Below, piece by piece: positions 56,620-64,000 of a DNA stretch of 64,000 nucleotides. Location: positions 1-64,000 of the forward strand of contig NZ_JAHSTT010000001.1 of assembly GCF_019145205.1 (NCBI RefSeq), given 5' to 3'. Source of the DNA: Pseudomonas khavaziana (GTDB lineage: Bacteria > Pseudomonadota > Gammaproteobacteria > Pseudomonadales > Pseudomonadaceae). Within the stretch, counting starts at the first letter, position 1; each line of letters starts with the position of its first letter. Below the pieces are notes generated by a model, which saw nothing but the letters and a program-made list of their open reading frames with translations, was not told the origin of the DNA and did no database searches. The translations under genes were made by a program, and so were the position numbers.

Positions 56620-57660
56620 TCAAGGTGCCGGGTTTGGATGATCCTTCTGAATCGCCTCAATCCCCTCCAACACCTCTTTCGACAGTTTCAGCTCGGCACT
56701 GGCAATGTTGCTATCCAACTGCGCAAGCGTGGTGGCCCCAATAATATTGCTGGTCACAAACGGCTGCTGCGTCACAAACGCCAGCGCCATCTGCGCCGGG
56801 TCCAGGCCATGTTCCCGCGCCAATTCCACATAGCGGCTGCACGCCGCTTCCGACTGCGAGTTGAAATAGCGGCTGAAGCGGCTGTACTCGGTCAGGCGCG
56901 CCTTGGCCGGCCGTGCGCCGCCTTCGTACTTGCCGCTGAGCATGCCGAACGCCAGTGGGGAATACGCCAGCAAGCCGCACTGCTCACGAATGGCGATTTC
57001 CGCCAGGCCCACCTCGAAGCTGCGGTTGAGCAGGTTATAGGGGTTCTGGATCGACACCGCACGGGGCCAGCCGCGGGCTTCGGCCAGGGCGAGGAACTTC
57101 ATGGTGCCCCACGGGGTTTCGTTGGACAGGCCGATGTGGCGGATCTTGCCGGCCTTGACCTGCTCATCCAGGGCCTCGAGGGTTTCCTCCAGGGGGGTGA
57201 GGTCGTCTTCGTCCTTGTGCTTGTAGCTTAACTGGCCGAAGAAGTTGGTGCTGCGCTCCGGCCAGTGCAGTTGGTAGAGGTCGATCCAGTCGGTTTGCAG
57301 GCGCTTGAGGCTGGCGTCCAGGGCTTGGGTAATGTGCTTGCGGTTGTGGCGCAGGTAGCCATCGCGGATGTAGTCGATGGTGTTGCCGGGGCCGGCGATC
57401 TTGCTGGCGAGGACCCAGTCGGCGCGGTCGCCACGGCTTTTGAAGTAATTGCCGATGTAGCGCTCGGTGGTGGCGTAGGTGTCGGCCTTGGGCGGTACCG
57501 GGTACATTTCCGCAGTATCGAGAAAGTTGATCCCTGCGGCCTTGGCCCGTTCGATCTGCGCGAAGGCCTCTGCCTCGCTGTTCTGCTCGCCCCAGGTCAT
57601 GGTGCCCAAGGCAATCGCGCTGACGTTCAGATCGGTGCGGCCCAGCTGTCGGTAATCCAT
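56620..57660 (-). CDS. Tas-like aldo/keto reductase
   Basis: A 346-residue NADPH-dependent aldo/keto reductase of the Tas group. The start MDYRQLGRTDLNVSAIALGT, the catalytic tyrosine in DTAEMYPV, and QLHWPERSTNFFG are typical. The E. coli relative Tas (346 residues) complements tyrosine auxotrophy under starvation; the natural substrate is unclear. The ATG at 57660 follows AAGGAG. It is a single-gene unit divergent from rplM. Confidence 0.9.
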   Translation of the reverse strand: MDYRQLGRTDLNVSAIALGTMTWGEQNSEAEAFAQIERAKAAGINFLDTAEMYPVPPKADTYATTERYIGNYFKSRGDRADWVLASKIAGPGNTIDYIRDGYLRHNRKHITQALDASLKRLQTDWIDLYQLHWPERSTNFFGQLSYKHKDEDDLTPLEETLEALDEQVKAGKIRHIGLSNETPWGTMKFLALAEARGWPRAVSIQNPYNLLNRSFEVGLAEIAIREQCGLLAYSPLAFGMLSGKYEGGARPAKARLTEYSRFSRYFNSQSEAACSRYVELAREHGLDPAQMALAFVTQQPFVTSNIIGATTLAQLDSNIASAELKLSKEVLEGIEAIQKDHPNPAP

Positions 57661-57838
57661 CGGGTACTCCTTCGGGGGAAAACAATCATAAAAGCAGGTT
57701 GAATTTTTTTTCGCAATCTGCATAATTGCCCACCTCTTTCTGCAGTGGAAGTGATGCGCCGTCTGCCGAAGAATCTTGCCGTTGAACGGACGCGCCGACC
57801 CGAGCCCCCGATAGCGTCTGTATCCGGCTGCCTTTGAC

Positions 57839-57867
57839 TTGTCAAAGTAAGCACTATTCAGTAAGAT
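57839..57867 (+). promoter_or_regulatory. Sigma70 promoter for rplM-rpsI
   Basis: TTGTCA (57839-57844), a 17-bp spacer and TAAGAT (57862-57867) match five and four of six positions. The start would fall about 35 bp before rplM. Confidence 0.6.
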
Positions 57868-57909
57868 CCGCCGTCTAATTTACAGGGCGGCCCCTGAGGC
57901 TATTAAAGA

Positions 57910-58338
57910 ATGACAACTTTTACTGCAAAACCGGAAACAGTTCAGCGCGACTGGTTTGTCGTCGACGCCGCTGGTCAGACCCTGGGTCGTCTGGCCACTG
58001 AAGTCGCCAGCCGTCTGCGTGGCAAGCACAAGCCTGAGTACACCCCTCACGTTGACACCGGTGACTACATCGTGATCATCAACGCTGAGCAGGTACGTGT
58101 TACCGGCAACAAAGCGCAAGACAAAATGTACTACCGTCACTCCGGTTTCCCAGGTGGTATCAAGTCTTCCAACTTTGAAGGCCTGATCTCCAAGAAGCCT
58201 GAAGCCCCGATCGAAATCGCGGTCAAAGGCATGCTGCCGAAGGGCCCACTGGGTCGCGATATGTTTCGCAAGCTGAAAGTCTATGCGGGCGCTGTACACC
58301 CTCATGCTGCTCAGCAGCCCCAAGAACTGAAGTTTTAA
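57910..58338 (+). CDS. rplM: 50S ribosomal protein L13
   Basis: A 142-residue ribosomal protein of the large subunit. The opening [20 protein letters not shown] and the conserved [12 protein letters not shown] and [19 protein letters not shown] stretches are diagnostic. It is transcribed with rpsI, 14 bp downstream, as in most bacteria. In E. coli L13 represses this operon by binding its own leader. Confidence 0.98.
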   Translation: MTTFTAKPETVQRDWFVVDAAGQTLGRLATEVASRLRGKHKPEYTPHVDTGDYIVIINAEQVRVTGNKAQDKMYYRHSGFPGGIKSSNFEGLISKKPEAPIEIAVKGMLPKGPLGRDMFRKLKVYAGAVHPHAAQQPQELKF

Positions 58339-58352
58339 CGGAATAGTTCATT

Positions 58353-58745
58353 ATGTCGGCGACTCAAAATTACGGCACTGGCCGTCGCAAAACCGCAACC
58401 GCACGCGTTTTCCTGCGTCCGGGCACTGGTAACATCTCGATCAACAACCGCTCCCTGGACAACTTCTTCGGTCGCGAAACTGCCCGCATGGTAGTTCGTC
58501 AGCCGCTGGAATTGACCGAGACCGTTGAAAAGTTCGACATCTACGTCACCGTTATCGGTGGCGGTGTAAGTGGTCAAGCTGGCGCAATCCGCCACGGCAT
58601 CACTCGCGCTCTGATGCAGTACGACGAAACCCTGCGTGGCGCTCTGCGCAAAGCTGGCTTCGTGACTCGCGATGCTCGTGAAGTTGAACGTAAGAAAGTC
58701 GGTCTGCGTAAAGCGCGTAAGCGTCCGCAGTACTCGAAGCGTTAA
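58353..58745 (+). CDS. rpsI: 30S ribosomal protein S9
   Basis: A 130-residue small-subunit protein. It opens with [15 protein letters not shown] and ends in the conserved basic tail RKRPQYSKR that reaches the P-site tRNA. Second gene of the rplM-rpsI operon, closed by a strong terminator. Confidence 0.98.
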
Positions 58746-58762
58746 TTCGCTTTACGTTCCAC

Positions 58763-58802
58763 AAAAACGCCCAGCCTCCTCACGGAGCTGGGCGTTTTTT
58801 AT
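58763..58802 (+). terminator. Intrinsic terminator after rpsI
   Basis: AAAAACGCCCAGC, a loop, and GCTGGGCGTTTTTT form a strong stem and T run about 20 bp after the stop. Confidence 0.95.
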
Positions 58803-59012
58803 TGCCTGCGATTTATACATAAATTTGTGCGTGACAACTTGCCACATCCGTAGACCCCCTATACTACAAGGCCTGGGGGCGGAGGCCCGGGCAATTCCCT
58901 TGTCATACGTGGGGCTTTTCATTACCATCCGTCAAAATTTTTATAAGTAAAGTTTCAACACTTAGTAGACGCCTGATTTAACAGGCCAAAAAAGCTGATG
59001 GGAGAGGACTGA

Positions 59013-59606
59013 ATGAGCAATGACGGCGTGAATGCAGGCCGGCGTCGCTTCTTGGTAGCAGCCACATCCGTGGTGGGTGCTGCAGGAGCGGTGGGGGCTG
59101 CGGTCCCGTTCGTGGGGTCATGGTTTCCCAGTGCCAAGGCGAAAGCCGCAGGTGCACCGGTGAAGGTGAATGTCAGCAAGATCGAGCCAGGCCAGCAGAT
59201 GATTGCTGAGTGGCGCGGCCAACCGGTATTCATCGTTCGTCGTACCGAGGAAATCCTGGGGAATCTGAAGAAGATCGAGGGCCAGTTGTCTGACCCGCAA
59301 TCCGAAAATTCCGACCAGCCCGCCTACGCCAAGAACGAAGTACGTTCGATCAAGCCAGAGATTCTGCTGCTGGTCGGTCTGTGTACCCACCTGGGTTGCT
59401 CGCCTACCTTCCGCCCGGAAGTGGCCCCTGTCGATCTGGGCAAGGACTGGGTCGGCGGTTATTTCTGCCCGTGCCATGGTTCCCACTACGACCTCGCCGG
59501 CCGCGTCTACAAGTCCCAGCCCGCACCCTTGAACCTGCCTGTGCCTCCGCATACCTACGAAACTGACGACCTCATAGTCATTGGCCTCGACAAGGAGAAC
59601 GCGTGA
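59013..59606 (+). CDS. petA: Ubiquinol-cytochrome c reductase Rieske subunit
   Basis: A 197-residue iron-sulfur subunit of the cytochrome bc1 complex. It has a Tat-type N-terminal anchor (GRRRFLVAATSVVGAAG). The [2Fe-2S] ligand boxes are CTHLGCSP and CPCHGSHYD. It takes one electron from ubiquinol and passes it to cytochrome c1. It overlaps petB by 1 bp (TGATG), so the three pet genes form one tightly coupled operon. A TATACT -10-like box lies upstream in the 267-bp leader. Confidence 0.97.
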   Translation: MSNDGVNAGRRRFLVAATSVVGAAGAVGAAVPFVGSWFPSAKAKAAGAPVKVNVSKIEPGQQMIAEWRGQPVFIVRRTEEILGNLKKIEGQLSDPQSENSDQPAYAKNEVRSIKPEILLLVGLCTHLGCSPTFRPEVAPVDLGKDWVGGYFCPCHGSHYDLAGRVYKSQPAPLNLPVPPHTYETDDLIVIGLDKENA

Positions 59607-60817
59607 TGAGCAAGTTCATGGATTGGGTGGATGCGCGCTTCCCCGCCACTAAAATGTGGGAAGACCATCTCAGCAAGTATTACGCGCCAAAGAACTTCAA
59701 CTTTTTCTACTTCTTCGGCTCCCTGGCTCTGTTGGTGCTGGTCAACCAGATCGTCACCGGCGTGTGGCTGACGATGAGCTATACCCCGTCGGCGGAGGAG
59801 GCGTTCGCTTCCGTTGAATACATCATGCGTGACGTCGAGTACGGCTCGATCCTGCGCCTGCTGCACTCCACTGGCGCGTCAGCGTTCTTTATCGTCGTCT
59901 ACCTGCACATGTTCCGGGGCCTGCTCTACGGGTCGTACCAGAAGCCACGCGAGCTGGTGTGGGTGTTCGGCATGCTGATCTACCTGGCGCTGATGGCCGA
60001 AGCCTTCATGGGTTACCTGCTGCCGTGGGGCCAGATGTCGTACTGGGGCGCCCAGGTGATCATCTCGCTGTTCGGTGCGATCCCGGTGATCGGCAACGAC
60101 CTGACCCAGTGGATCCGCGGTGACTACCTGATCTCGGGCATTACCCTGAACCGCTTCTTCGCCCTGCACGTGGTGGCCCTGCCGATCGTGATCCTCGGCC
60201 TGGTGGTGCTGCACATCCTGGCGCTGCACGAAGTGGGCTCCAACAACCCAGATGGCGTGGACATCAAGAAGCACAAGGACGAGAACGGCATCCCGCTCGA
60301 CGGCATTCCATTCCACCCTTACTACACCGTCAAAGACATTGTCGGCGTAGTGGTGTTCCTGTTCGTGTTCTGCTCGATCGTGTTCTTTTTCCCGGAGATG
60401 GGCGGTTATTTCCTCGAGAAGCCTAACTTCGAGCAGGCCAACGCCTTCAAGACTCCCGAGCACATTGCGCCGGTGTGGTACTTCACGCCGTTCTACGCGA
60501 TCCTGCGCGCCATCCCTGACAAGCTGATGGGCGTGATCGCCATGGGCGCAGCCATCGCGGTGCTGTTCGTGCTGCCATGGCTGGACCGTAGCCCGGTCAA
60601 GTCGATGCGCTACAAAGGCTGGCTGAGCAAGATTTGGCTGTGGGTGTTCTGCATCTCGTTCGTGATCCTGGGCGTACTCGGCGTATTGGCGCCAACCCCT
60701 GAGCGTACGTTGCTGTCGCAGGTCTGCACCTTCCTGTACTTCGCCTACTTCATTCTGATGCCGTTCTATACCCGGCTCGAGAAGACCAAACCGGTTCCGG
60801 AAAGGGTGACTGGCTGA
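59606..60817 (+). CDS. petB: Ubiquinol-cytochrome c reductase cytochrome b
   Basis: A 403-residue inner-membrane subunit with eight helices and two b hemes. The heme histidines are in LLHSTGASAFFIVVYLHMF and LHVVALPIVILGLVVLHILA. The Qo-site motif is PVWY (P289-Y292), where mitochondria and Rhodobacter have PEWY. The length is normal for Pseudomonas. Overlaps both neighbours by 1 bp. Confidence 0.97.
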   Translation: MSKFMDWVDARFPATKMWEDHLSKYYAPKNFNFFYFFGSLALLVLVNQIVTGVWLTMSYTPSAEEAFASVEYIMRDVEYGSILRLLHSTGASAFFIVVYLHMFRGLLYGSYQKPRELVWVFGMLIYLALMAEAFMGYLLPWGQMSYWGAQVIISLFGAIPVIGNDLTQWIRGDYLISGITLNRFFALHVVALPIVILGLVVLHILALHEVGSNNPDGVDIKKHKDENGIPLDGIPFHPYYTVKDIVGVVVFLFVFCSIVFFFPEMGGYFLEKPNFEQANAFKTPEHIAPVWYFTPFYAILRAIPDKLMGVIAMGAAIAVLFVLPWLDRSPVKSMRYKGWLSKIWLWVFCISFVILGVLGVLAPTPERTLLSQVCTFLYFAYFILMPFYTRLEKTKPVPERVTG

Positions 60818-61596
60818 TGAAAAAGTTATTCGTTGCATTCGTGCTTGCGGCCCTGCCGCTACTGTCCTTCGCCGCCGAGCATGGCGCGCAGCTGGAAAAA
60901 GTCGATATCGATGTGTCTGACAAAGCCGCCATGCAGGATGGGCTGCGGACCTTCACCAACTACTGCATGGGGTGCCACAGCGCCAAGTTCCAACGTTACG
61001 AGCGTGTCGCTGATGACCTGGGCATCCCCCATGAAGTGATGCTCAGCCACGCGGTGTTCACCGGTGCGAAGATCGGCGACCACATGAACATCGGCATGCA
61101 ACCGGCCGACGCCAAGACCTGGTTCGGCGCCGCACCGCCCGACCTCACCCTGGTGGCCCGCGTGCGCGGCACCGACTGGCTCTACGGCTACCTGAAATCC
61201 TTCTATGAAGACCCCGCGCGCCCCTACGGCGTAAACAACAAAGTCTTCCCGAATGTCGGCATGCCGAACGTTCTGGTCGGCTTGCAGGGTCGCCAGGTGG
61301 TAGGATGCAAGCAGGTTCAGGTCGTTGAAGACGGCAAGAAGCAATATGATCCGCTGACCGGCACGCCTCTGACCCATGAAGCGTGTGATCAACTGACCAT
61401 CGTGCCCAAGACCGGTACGCTGAACGAAGAGCAGTTCGACGAGAAGGTCAAGAACCTGGTGACCTTCCTGGCCTACTCGGCCAATCCGGTCAAACTGCAG
61501 CACCAGCGCATTGGTACGTACGTCTTGCTGTACCTGGCTTTCTTCTTCGTATTCGCTTATCTGCTCAAGCGCGAATACTGGAAGGATGTGCATTGA
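60817..61596 (+). CDS. petC: Ubiquinol-cytochrome c reductase cytochrome c1
   Basis: A 259-residue cytochrome with a cleaved signal peptide (near LLSFAAE), the heme-binding CMGCH motif, the axial methionine likely in MNIGMQPADA, and a C-terminal membrane anchor (LLYLAFFFVFAYLLKREYW). It passes electrons to soluble cytochrome c. It is the last gene of petABC, and a large stem-loop with a T run follows. Confidence 0.97.
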   Translation: MKKLFVAFVLAALPLLSFAAEHGAQLEKVDIDVSDKAAMQDGLRTFTNYCMGCHSAKFQRYERVADDLGIPHEVMLSHAVFTGAKIGDHMNIGMQPADAKTWFGAAPPDLTLVARVRGTDWLYGYLKSFYEDPARPYGVNNKVFPNVGMPNVLVGLQGRQVVGCKQVQVVEDGKKQYDPLTGTPLTHEACDQLTIVPKTGTLNEEQFDEKVKNLVTFLAYSANPVKLQHQRIGTYVLLYLAFFFVFAYLLKREYWKDVH

Positions 61597-61626
61597 TCCA
61601 ACCGTAAGCAATTGCTGTTAATCTTG

Positions 61627-61706
61627 CGCGCCCAGCGGCATCTCTGAACACGTAGCGACCGGTTGAACCGGACGTTACAGGGATGCTCTCTGGGCGCGCT
61701 CGTTTT
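61627..61706 (+). terminator. Large stem-loop after petC
   Basis: Three stacked stems: GCGCGCCCAG with CTGGGCGCGC, GCATCTCTG with CAGGGATGC, and an inner TAGCG/CGTTA plus CCGG/CCGG around TTGAA. TTTTT follows two bases later. It can end the petABC transcript and is about 73 nt long, which is unusual for a plain terminator. Confidence 0.8.
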
Positions 61707-61744
61707 TGAGCTTTCGATAATTTCAACAAGCGAGGAGGACCGCC

Positions 61745-62362
61745 ATGGGCGTGACCAATCGGTTGGCCTGTTACTCCGACCCCGCCGACCACTATTCCCA
61801 CCGAGTACGCATCGTGCTCGCAGAGAAGGGTGTCAGCGCCGAGATCATCAGTGTGGAGGCGGGCCGTCATCCGCCGAAACTGATCGAAGTGAACCCTTAC
61901 GGCAGCTTGCCCACCCTGGTTGATCGTGACCTGGCGTTGTGGGAGTCAACCGTGGTGATGGAATACTTGGATGAGCGTTACCCTCATCCGCCTTTGCTGC
62001 CGGTGTACCCGGTGGCGCGTGCCAACAGCCGTCTGCTGATTCATCGGATCCAGCGCGACTGGTGCGGGCTGGTGGATGTGATTCTCGATTCGCGTTCCAA
62101 AGAAGCCGCTCGGGTGCAGGCGCGCAAGGAACTGCGCGAGAGCCTGACCGGCGTTTCGCCGTTGTTCGCCGACAAACCTTTTTTCCTCAGTGAGGAACAA
62201 AGCTTGGTGGATTGCTGCCTATTACCCATACTCTGGCGCTTGCCGATTCTGGGCATTGAACTGCCACGGCCGGCCAAGCCGTTGCTTGATTACATGGAGC
62301 GCCAGTTTGCGCGTGAGGCTTTCCAGGCGAGTCTGTCTGGTGTCGAACGCGATATGCGCTAA
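61745..62362 (+). CDS. sspA: Stringent starvation protein A
   Basis: A 205-residue glutathione-S-transferase-fold protein that binds RNA polymerase and alters promoter use under starvation and acid stress. The N-terminal thioredoxin-like part (about 5-80) and the helical C-terminal part are complete. The stretch [19 protein letters not shown] contains the conserved proline-histidine region. It precedes sspB by 17 bp and forms a two-gene operon after petABC, as in other pseudomonads. Confidence 0.95.
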   Translation: MGVTNRLACYSDPADHYSHRVRIVLAEKGVSAEIISVEAGRHPPKLIEVNPYGSLPTLVDRDLALWESTVVMEYLDERYPHPPLLPVYPVARANSRLLIHRIQRDWCGLVDVILDSRSKEAARVQARKELRESLTGVSPLFADKPFFLSEEQSLVDCCLLPILWRLPILGIELPRPAKPLLDYMERQFAREAFQASLSGVERDMR

Positions 62363-62379
62363 GGCTTAAGGAGCCGTTG

Positions 62380-62799
62380 ATGAACTCCAGTCGACCTTAC
62401 CTGGTCCGCGCGCTCTATGAGTGGATTGTGGACAACGATTGCACCCCGCACATGCTGGTCAATTCCGAATTTCCTGCGGTTCAGGTACCGCAGGGTTTTG
62501 CCAGTGACGGACAAATCGTGCTGAACGTGTCGCCCAGTGCCGTGCGCCACCTGCACATGGACAACGAAGCGGTGAGCTTCGAAGGGCGTTTCGGCGGTGT
62601 GCCCCATACGCTGTTCGTGCCAATTGGTGCCATCCTCGGGATCTATGCCCGGGAAAATGGCCAAGGCATGGTGTTCGATCTGGAGTCGCCTTTCGAGGAC
62701 GCCGAAACGATCGAAGGTGAAGGCGGTGATGATGTGCCGCCACCGGATACCGAGCCGCCGCGCCCTAGCGGTCGGCCGAGCTTGAAAGTGGTGAAGTAG
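62380..62799 (+). CDS. sspB: ClpXP specificity factor SspB
   Basis: A 139-residue adaptor that brings ssrA-tagged proteins to ClpXP. The substrate-binding domain (about 1-110) is followed by an acidic disordered linker and the ClpX-binding tail ending PSLKVVK, which is diagnostic. The ATG at 62380 has AAGGAG 6 bp upstream. It is the second gene of the sspAB operon. Confidence 0.95.
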   Translation: MNSSRPYLVRALYEWIVDNDCTPHMLVNSEFPAVQVPQGFASDGQIVLNVSPSAVRHLHMDNEAVSFEGRFGGVPHTLFVPIGAILGIYARENGQGMVFDLESPFEDAETIEGEGGDDVPPPDTEPPRPSGRPSLKVVK

Positions 62800-62825
62800 G
62801 CGGATTACGCCTCCAGGCCCATGTG

Positions 62826-62860
62826 AAAAATGCCTCGACTGCTGTCGGGGCATTTTTTTT
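62826..62860 (+). terminator. Intrinsic terminator after sspB
   Basis: AAAAATGCCTCGAC, loop TGCT, GTCGGGGCATTTTTTTT is a strong stem with a T run 26 bp after the stop. Confidence 0.94.
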
Positions 62861-62958
62861 GCGCGAAGGATATGGATGAAAGTCGCGCCGGAACGGTGAT
62901 CGTACAACCACCATGGGCTATGATGCGGTCTTTAGTTCGCCGAGAAAGATGGTTCATC

Positions 62959-63708
62959 ATGGAAAACTCCAGCGCCGCTCCACGTCTTCCCCGCAAGCGT
63001 CGCAGCCTTGCCCAGGAATTGGTCACGGTGTTGTCCGAGCAGATCCGCGACGGCCAGCTCAAACGAGGCGACAAGCTGCCCACCGAGTCGGCAATCATGG
63101 ACGCCCATGGCGTCAGCCGCACTGTGGTGCGCGAAGCCATCTCGCGTCTGCAAGCGGCGGGGCAGGTAGAAACCCGTCACGGTATCGGCACCTTTGTGCT
63201 GGACACGCCAAGCCCCAGCGGTTTCCGCATTGACCCGGCCACCGTGGTGACCTTGCGTGATGTGCTGGCGATCCTGGAGCTGCGTATCAGCCTTGAAGTG
63301 GAGTCTGCGGGCCTAGCAGCCTTGCGTCGCAGTGATGCACAGCTGGCGGCCATGCGTGCGGCCCTCGATGCCCTGAACGAAAGCGCGGCCCATGCCGGCG
63401 ATGCGGTGGCTTCGGACTTTGCCTTCCATCTGGAAATTGCGTTGTCTACCGGCAACCGTTACTTCACCGACATCATGACCCACCTGGGCACCAGCATCAT
63501 TCCACGCACGCGCCTGAACTCAGCGCGCCTGGCCCATGATGACCAACAGCACTACATGAGCCGCCTGAGTCGCGAACACGAAGAAATTTATGAGGCGATT
63601 GCCCGCCAGGATTCGGATGCGGCACGTGCGGCCATGCGTCTGCATTTGACCAATAGCCGTGAGCGGCTGCGCCATGCCCATGAAGAGGCCGAGGCGCAGC
63701 GAGGTTGA
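62959..63708 (+). CDS. GntR/FadR family transcriptional regulator (FCD domain)
   Basis: A 249-residue regulator with an N-terminal winged helix (LPTESAIMDAHGVSRTVVRE, then ISRLQAAGQVETRHGIGTFV) and a C-terminal FCD ligand domain (about 95-235). Such regulators often control sugar-acid catabolism, and metal-binding histidines in the FCD part fit a carboxylate ligand. The ATG at 62959 gives a normal length; the upstream open frame runs through the sspB terminator and is rejected. The target genes lie outside the window. Confidence 0.92.
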   Translation: MENSSAAPRLPRKRRSLAQELVTVLSEQIRDGQLKRGDKLPTESAIMDAHGVSRTVVREAISRLQAAGQVETRHGIGTFVLDTPSPSGFRIDPATVVTLRDVLAILELRISLEVESAGLAALRRSDAQLAAMRAALDALNESAAHAGDAVASDFAFHLEIALSTGNRYFTDIMTHLGTSIIPRTRLNSARLAHDDQQHYMSRLSREHEEIYEAIARQDSDAARAAMRLHLTNSRERLRHAHEEAEAQRG

Positions 63709-63728
63709 AGGCTGGTTCGCCGCGATCC

Positions 63729-63838
63729 AAATGTGGGAGGGGCGGTGCGACGATTCGACTTGCCCGCGAAGACGTCGGCCCAGCAAACATTGATGTCGGT
63801 TGACCCGCCGCTATCGGGAGCAAGCCCCCTCCCACAGT
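63729..63838. repeat. Composite REP pair
   Basis: The left arm is the inserted variant (GGGGCGGTGCGACGATTCGA); the right arm is a normal REP. The inner segment 63762-63804 is the reverse complement of 26601-26643 with two mismatches. The element lies between convergent genes. Confidence 0.82.
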
Positions 63839-63869
63839 TGATCTCCATTGCCTGGAGTATTGCGGCGAC

Positions 63870-64000
63870 TTAGCTGGTGGGTTGATTGGGCTTGTAGTCC
63901 TTGAGCAACAAATATGTACTCCAACCCCACCAATCATTGGTCCAGTGCTTGTCGTTCAGGTCATTGACGTCCTTGCGCCGCAGCACCTTGTCTCCCTCCA
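63870..64000 (-). CDS. C-terminal end of an unidentified protein (cut by window)
   Basis: An open frame enters from the right edge and ends at a TAA at 63870-63872. The last 43 residues are visible; they are polar and rich in tryptophan near the end (HWTNDWWGWSTYLLLKDY, then KPNQPTS). I do not recognise the family. It is convergent with the FadR-type regulator gene, with a REP pair between them. The start lies outside the window. Confidence 0.6.
   Translation of the reverse strand, partial: EGDKVLRRKDVNDLNDKHWTNDWWGWSTYLLLKDYKPNQPTS

Noticed and set aside
58803..59012. A possible small gene or structured RNA between rpsI and petA
   Set aside because: There is a GC-rich inverted stretch (GGCCTGGG near 58870) and a -10-like TATACT, but no stable long stem and no coding frame with a start site. 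It is best read as the petA promoter and leader.
62830..62958. A longer fadR-like gene starting at 62830
   Set aside because: The extension runs through the sspB terminator stem and T run and has no ribosome site; the ATG at 62959 gives the usual FadR-family start.

Overview
The window looks like a chromosome segment of a fluorescent Pseudomonas (P. fluorescens group). It is GC-rich, its protein families and gene neighbourhoods match Pseudomonas, and its intergenic spaces carry the short palindromes (REP elements, core GTGGGAGGGGGCTTGCTCCC) typical of P. fluorescens genomes. About 51 protein genes are supported. I saw no rRNA, tRNA, CRISPR array, insertion sequence or prophage. Synteny statements refer to P. 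aeruginosa PAO1 and come from memory, not from a search.

Layout. 0.2-3.5 kb: a chemoreceptor, a small cysteine-rich membrane protein and a TatD-type nuclease. 3.5-10.4 kb: the fructose phosphotransferase system, with the divergent repressor gene fruR and the operon fruBKA around a perfect Cra operator. 10.5-12 kb: a Tat-exported PhoD phosphatase with a candidate Pho box. 12-18.7 kb: a siderophore-iron cluster, piuB (membrane ferric reductase), piuA (TonB receptor), piuC (Fe(II) dioxygenase) and a Sel1-repeat gene. 18.8-19.4 kb: a small RHH/ParE toxin-antitoxin pair. 19.5-24.6 kb: speC (ornithine decarboxylase) and the opuC osmoprotectant transporter. 24.9-29 kb: prfC and a FepA-type enterobactin receptor. 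29.3-42 kb: a large dipeptide-uptake locus with four tandem binding proteins, an OprD-family porin and the membrane/ATPase genes dppBCDF, punctuated by hairpins. 42-45.4 kb: a large toxin-like protein of unknown function. 45.6-50.1 kb: a SIMPL-domain protein, the redox-sensing pair roxSR and an SbmA/YddA-like exporter. 50.3-57.7 kb: zapG, a hydrolase, trpS, zapE, a GlxA-type regulator divergent from an acyl-CoA dehydrogenase, and a Tas-like aldo/keto reductase. 57.9-62.8 kb: a core block, rplM-rpsI, petABC (cytochrome bc1) and sspAB. 62.9-64 kb: a FadR-family regulator and the end of an unidentified gene cut by the window edge.

How the genes work together. Nutrient capture dominates: fructose import and phosphorylation, dipeptide import from outer membrane to cytoplasm, two siderophore receptors with a reductase, and compatible-solute import. 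Respiration (petABC) and its likely redox regulator (roxSR) are both present. The most interesting non-coding signals are a promoter, short ORF and intrinsic terminator ahead of speC, a long stem-loop between petC and sspA, REP pairs placed almost only at convergent gene ends (two of them sharing a 43-nt internal segment), and a perfect palindrome ahead of the toxin-antitoxin pair.
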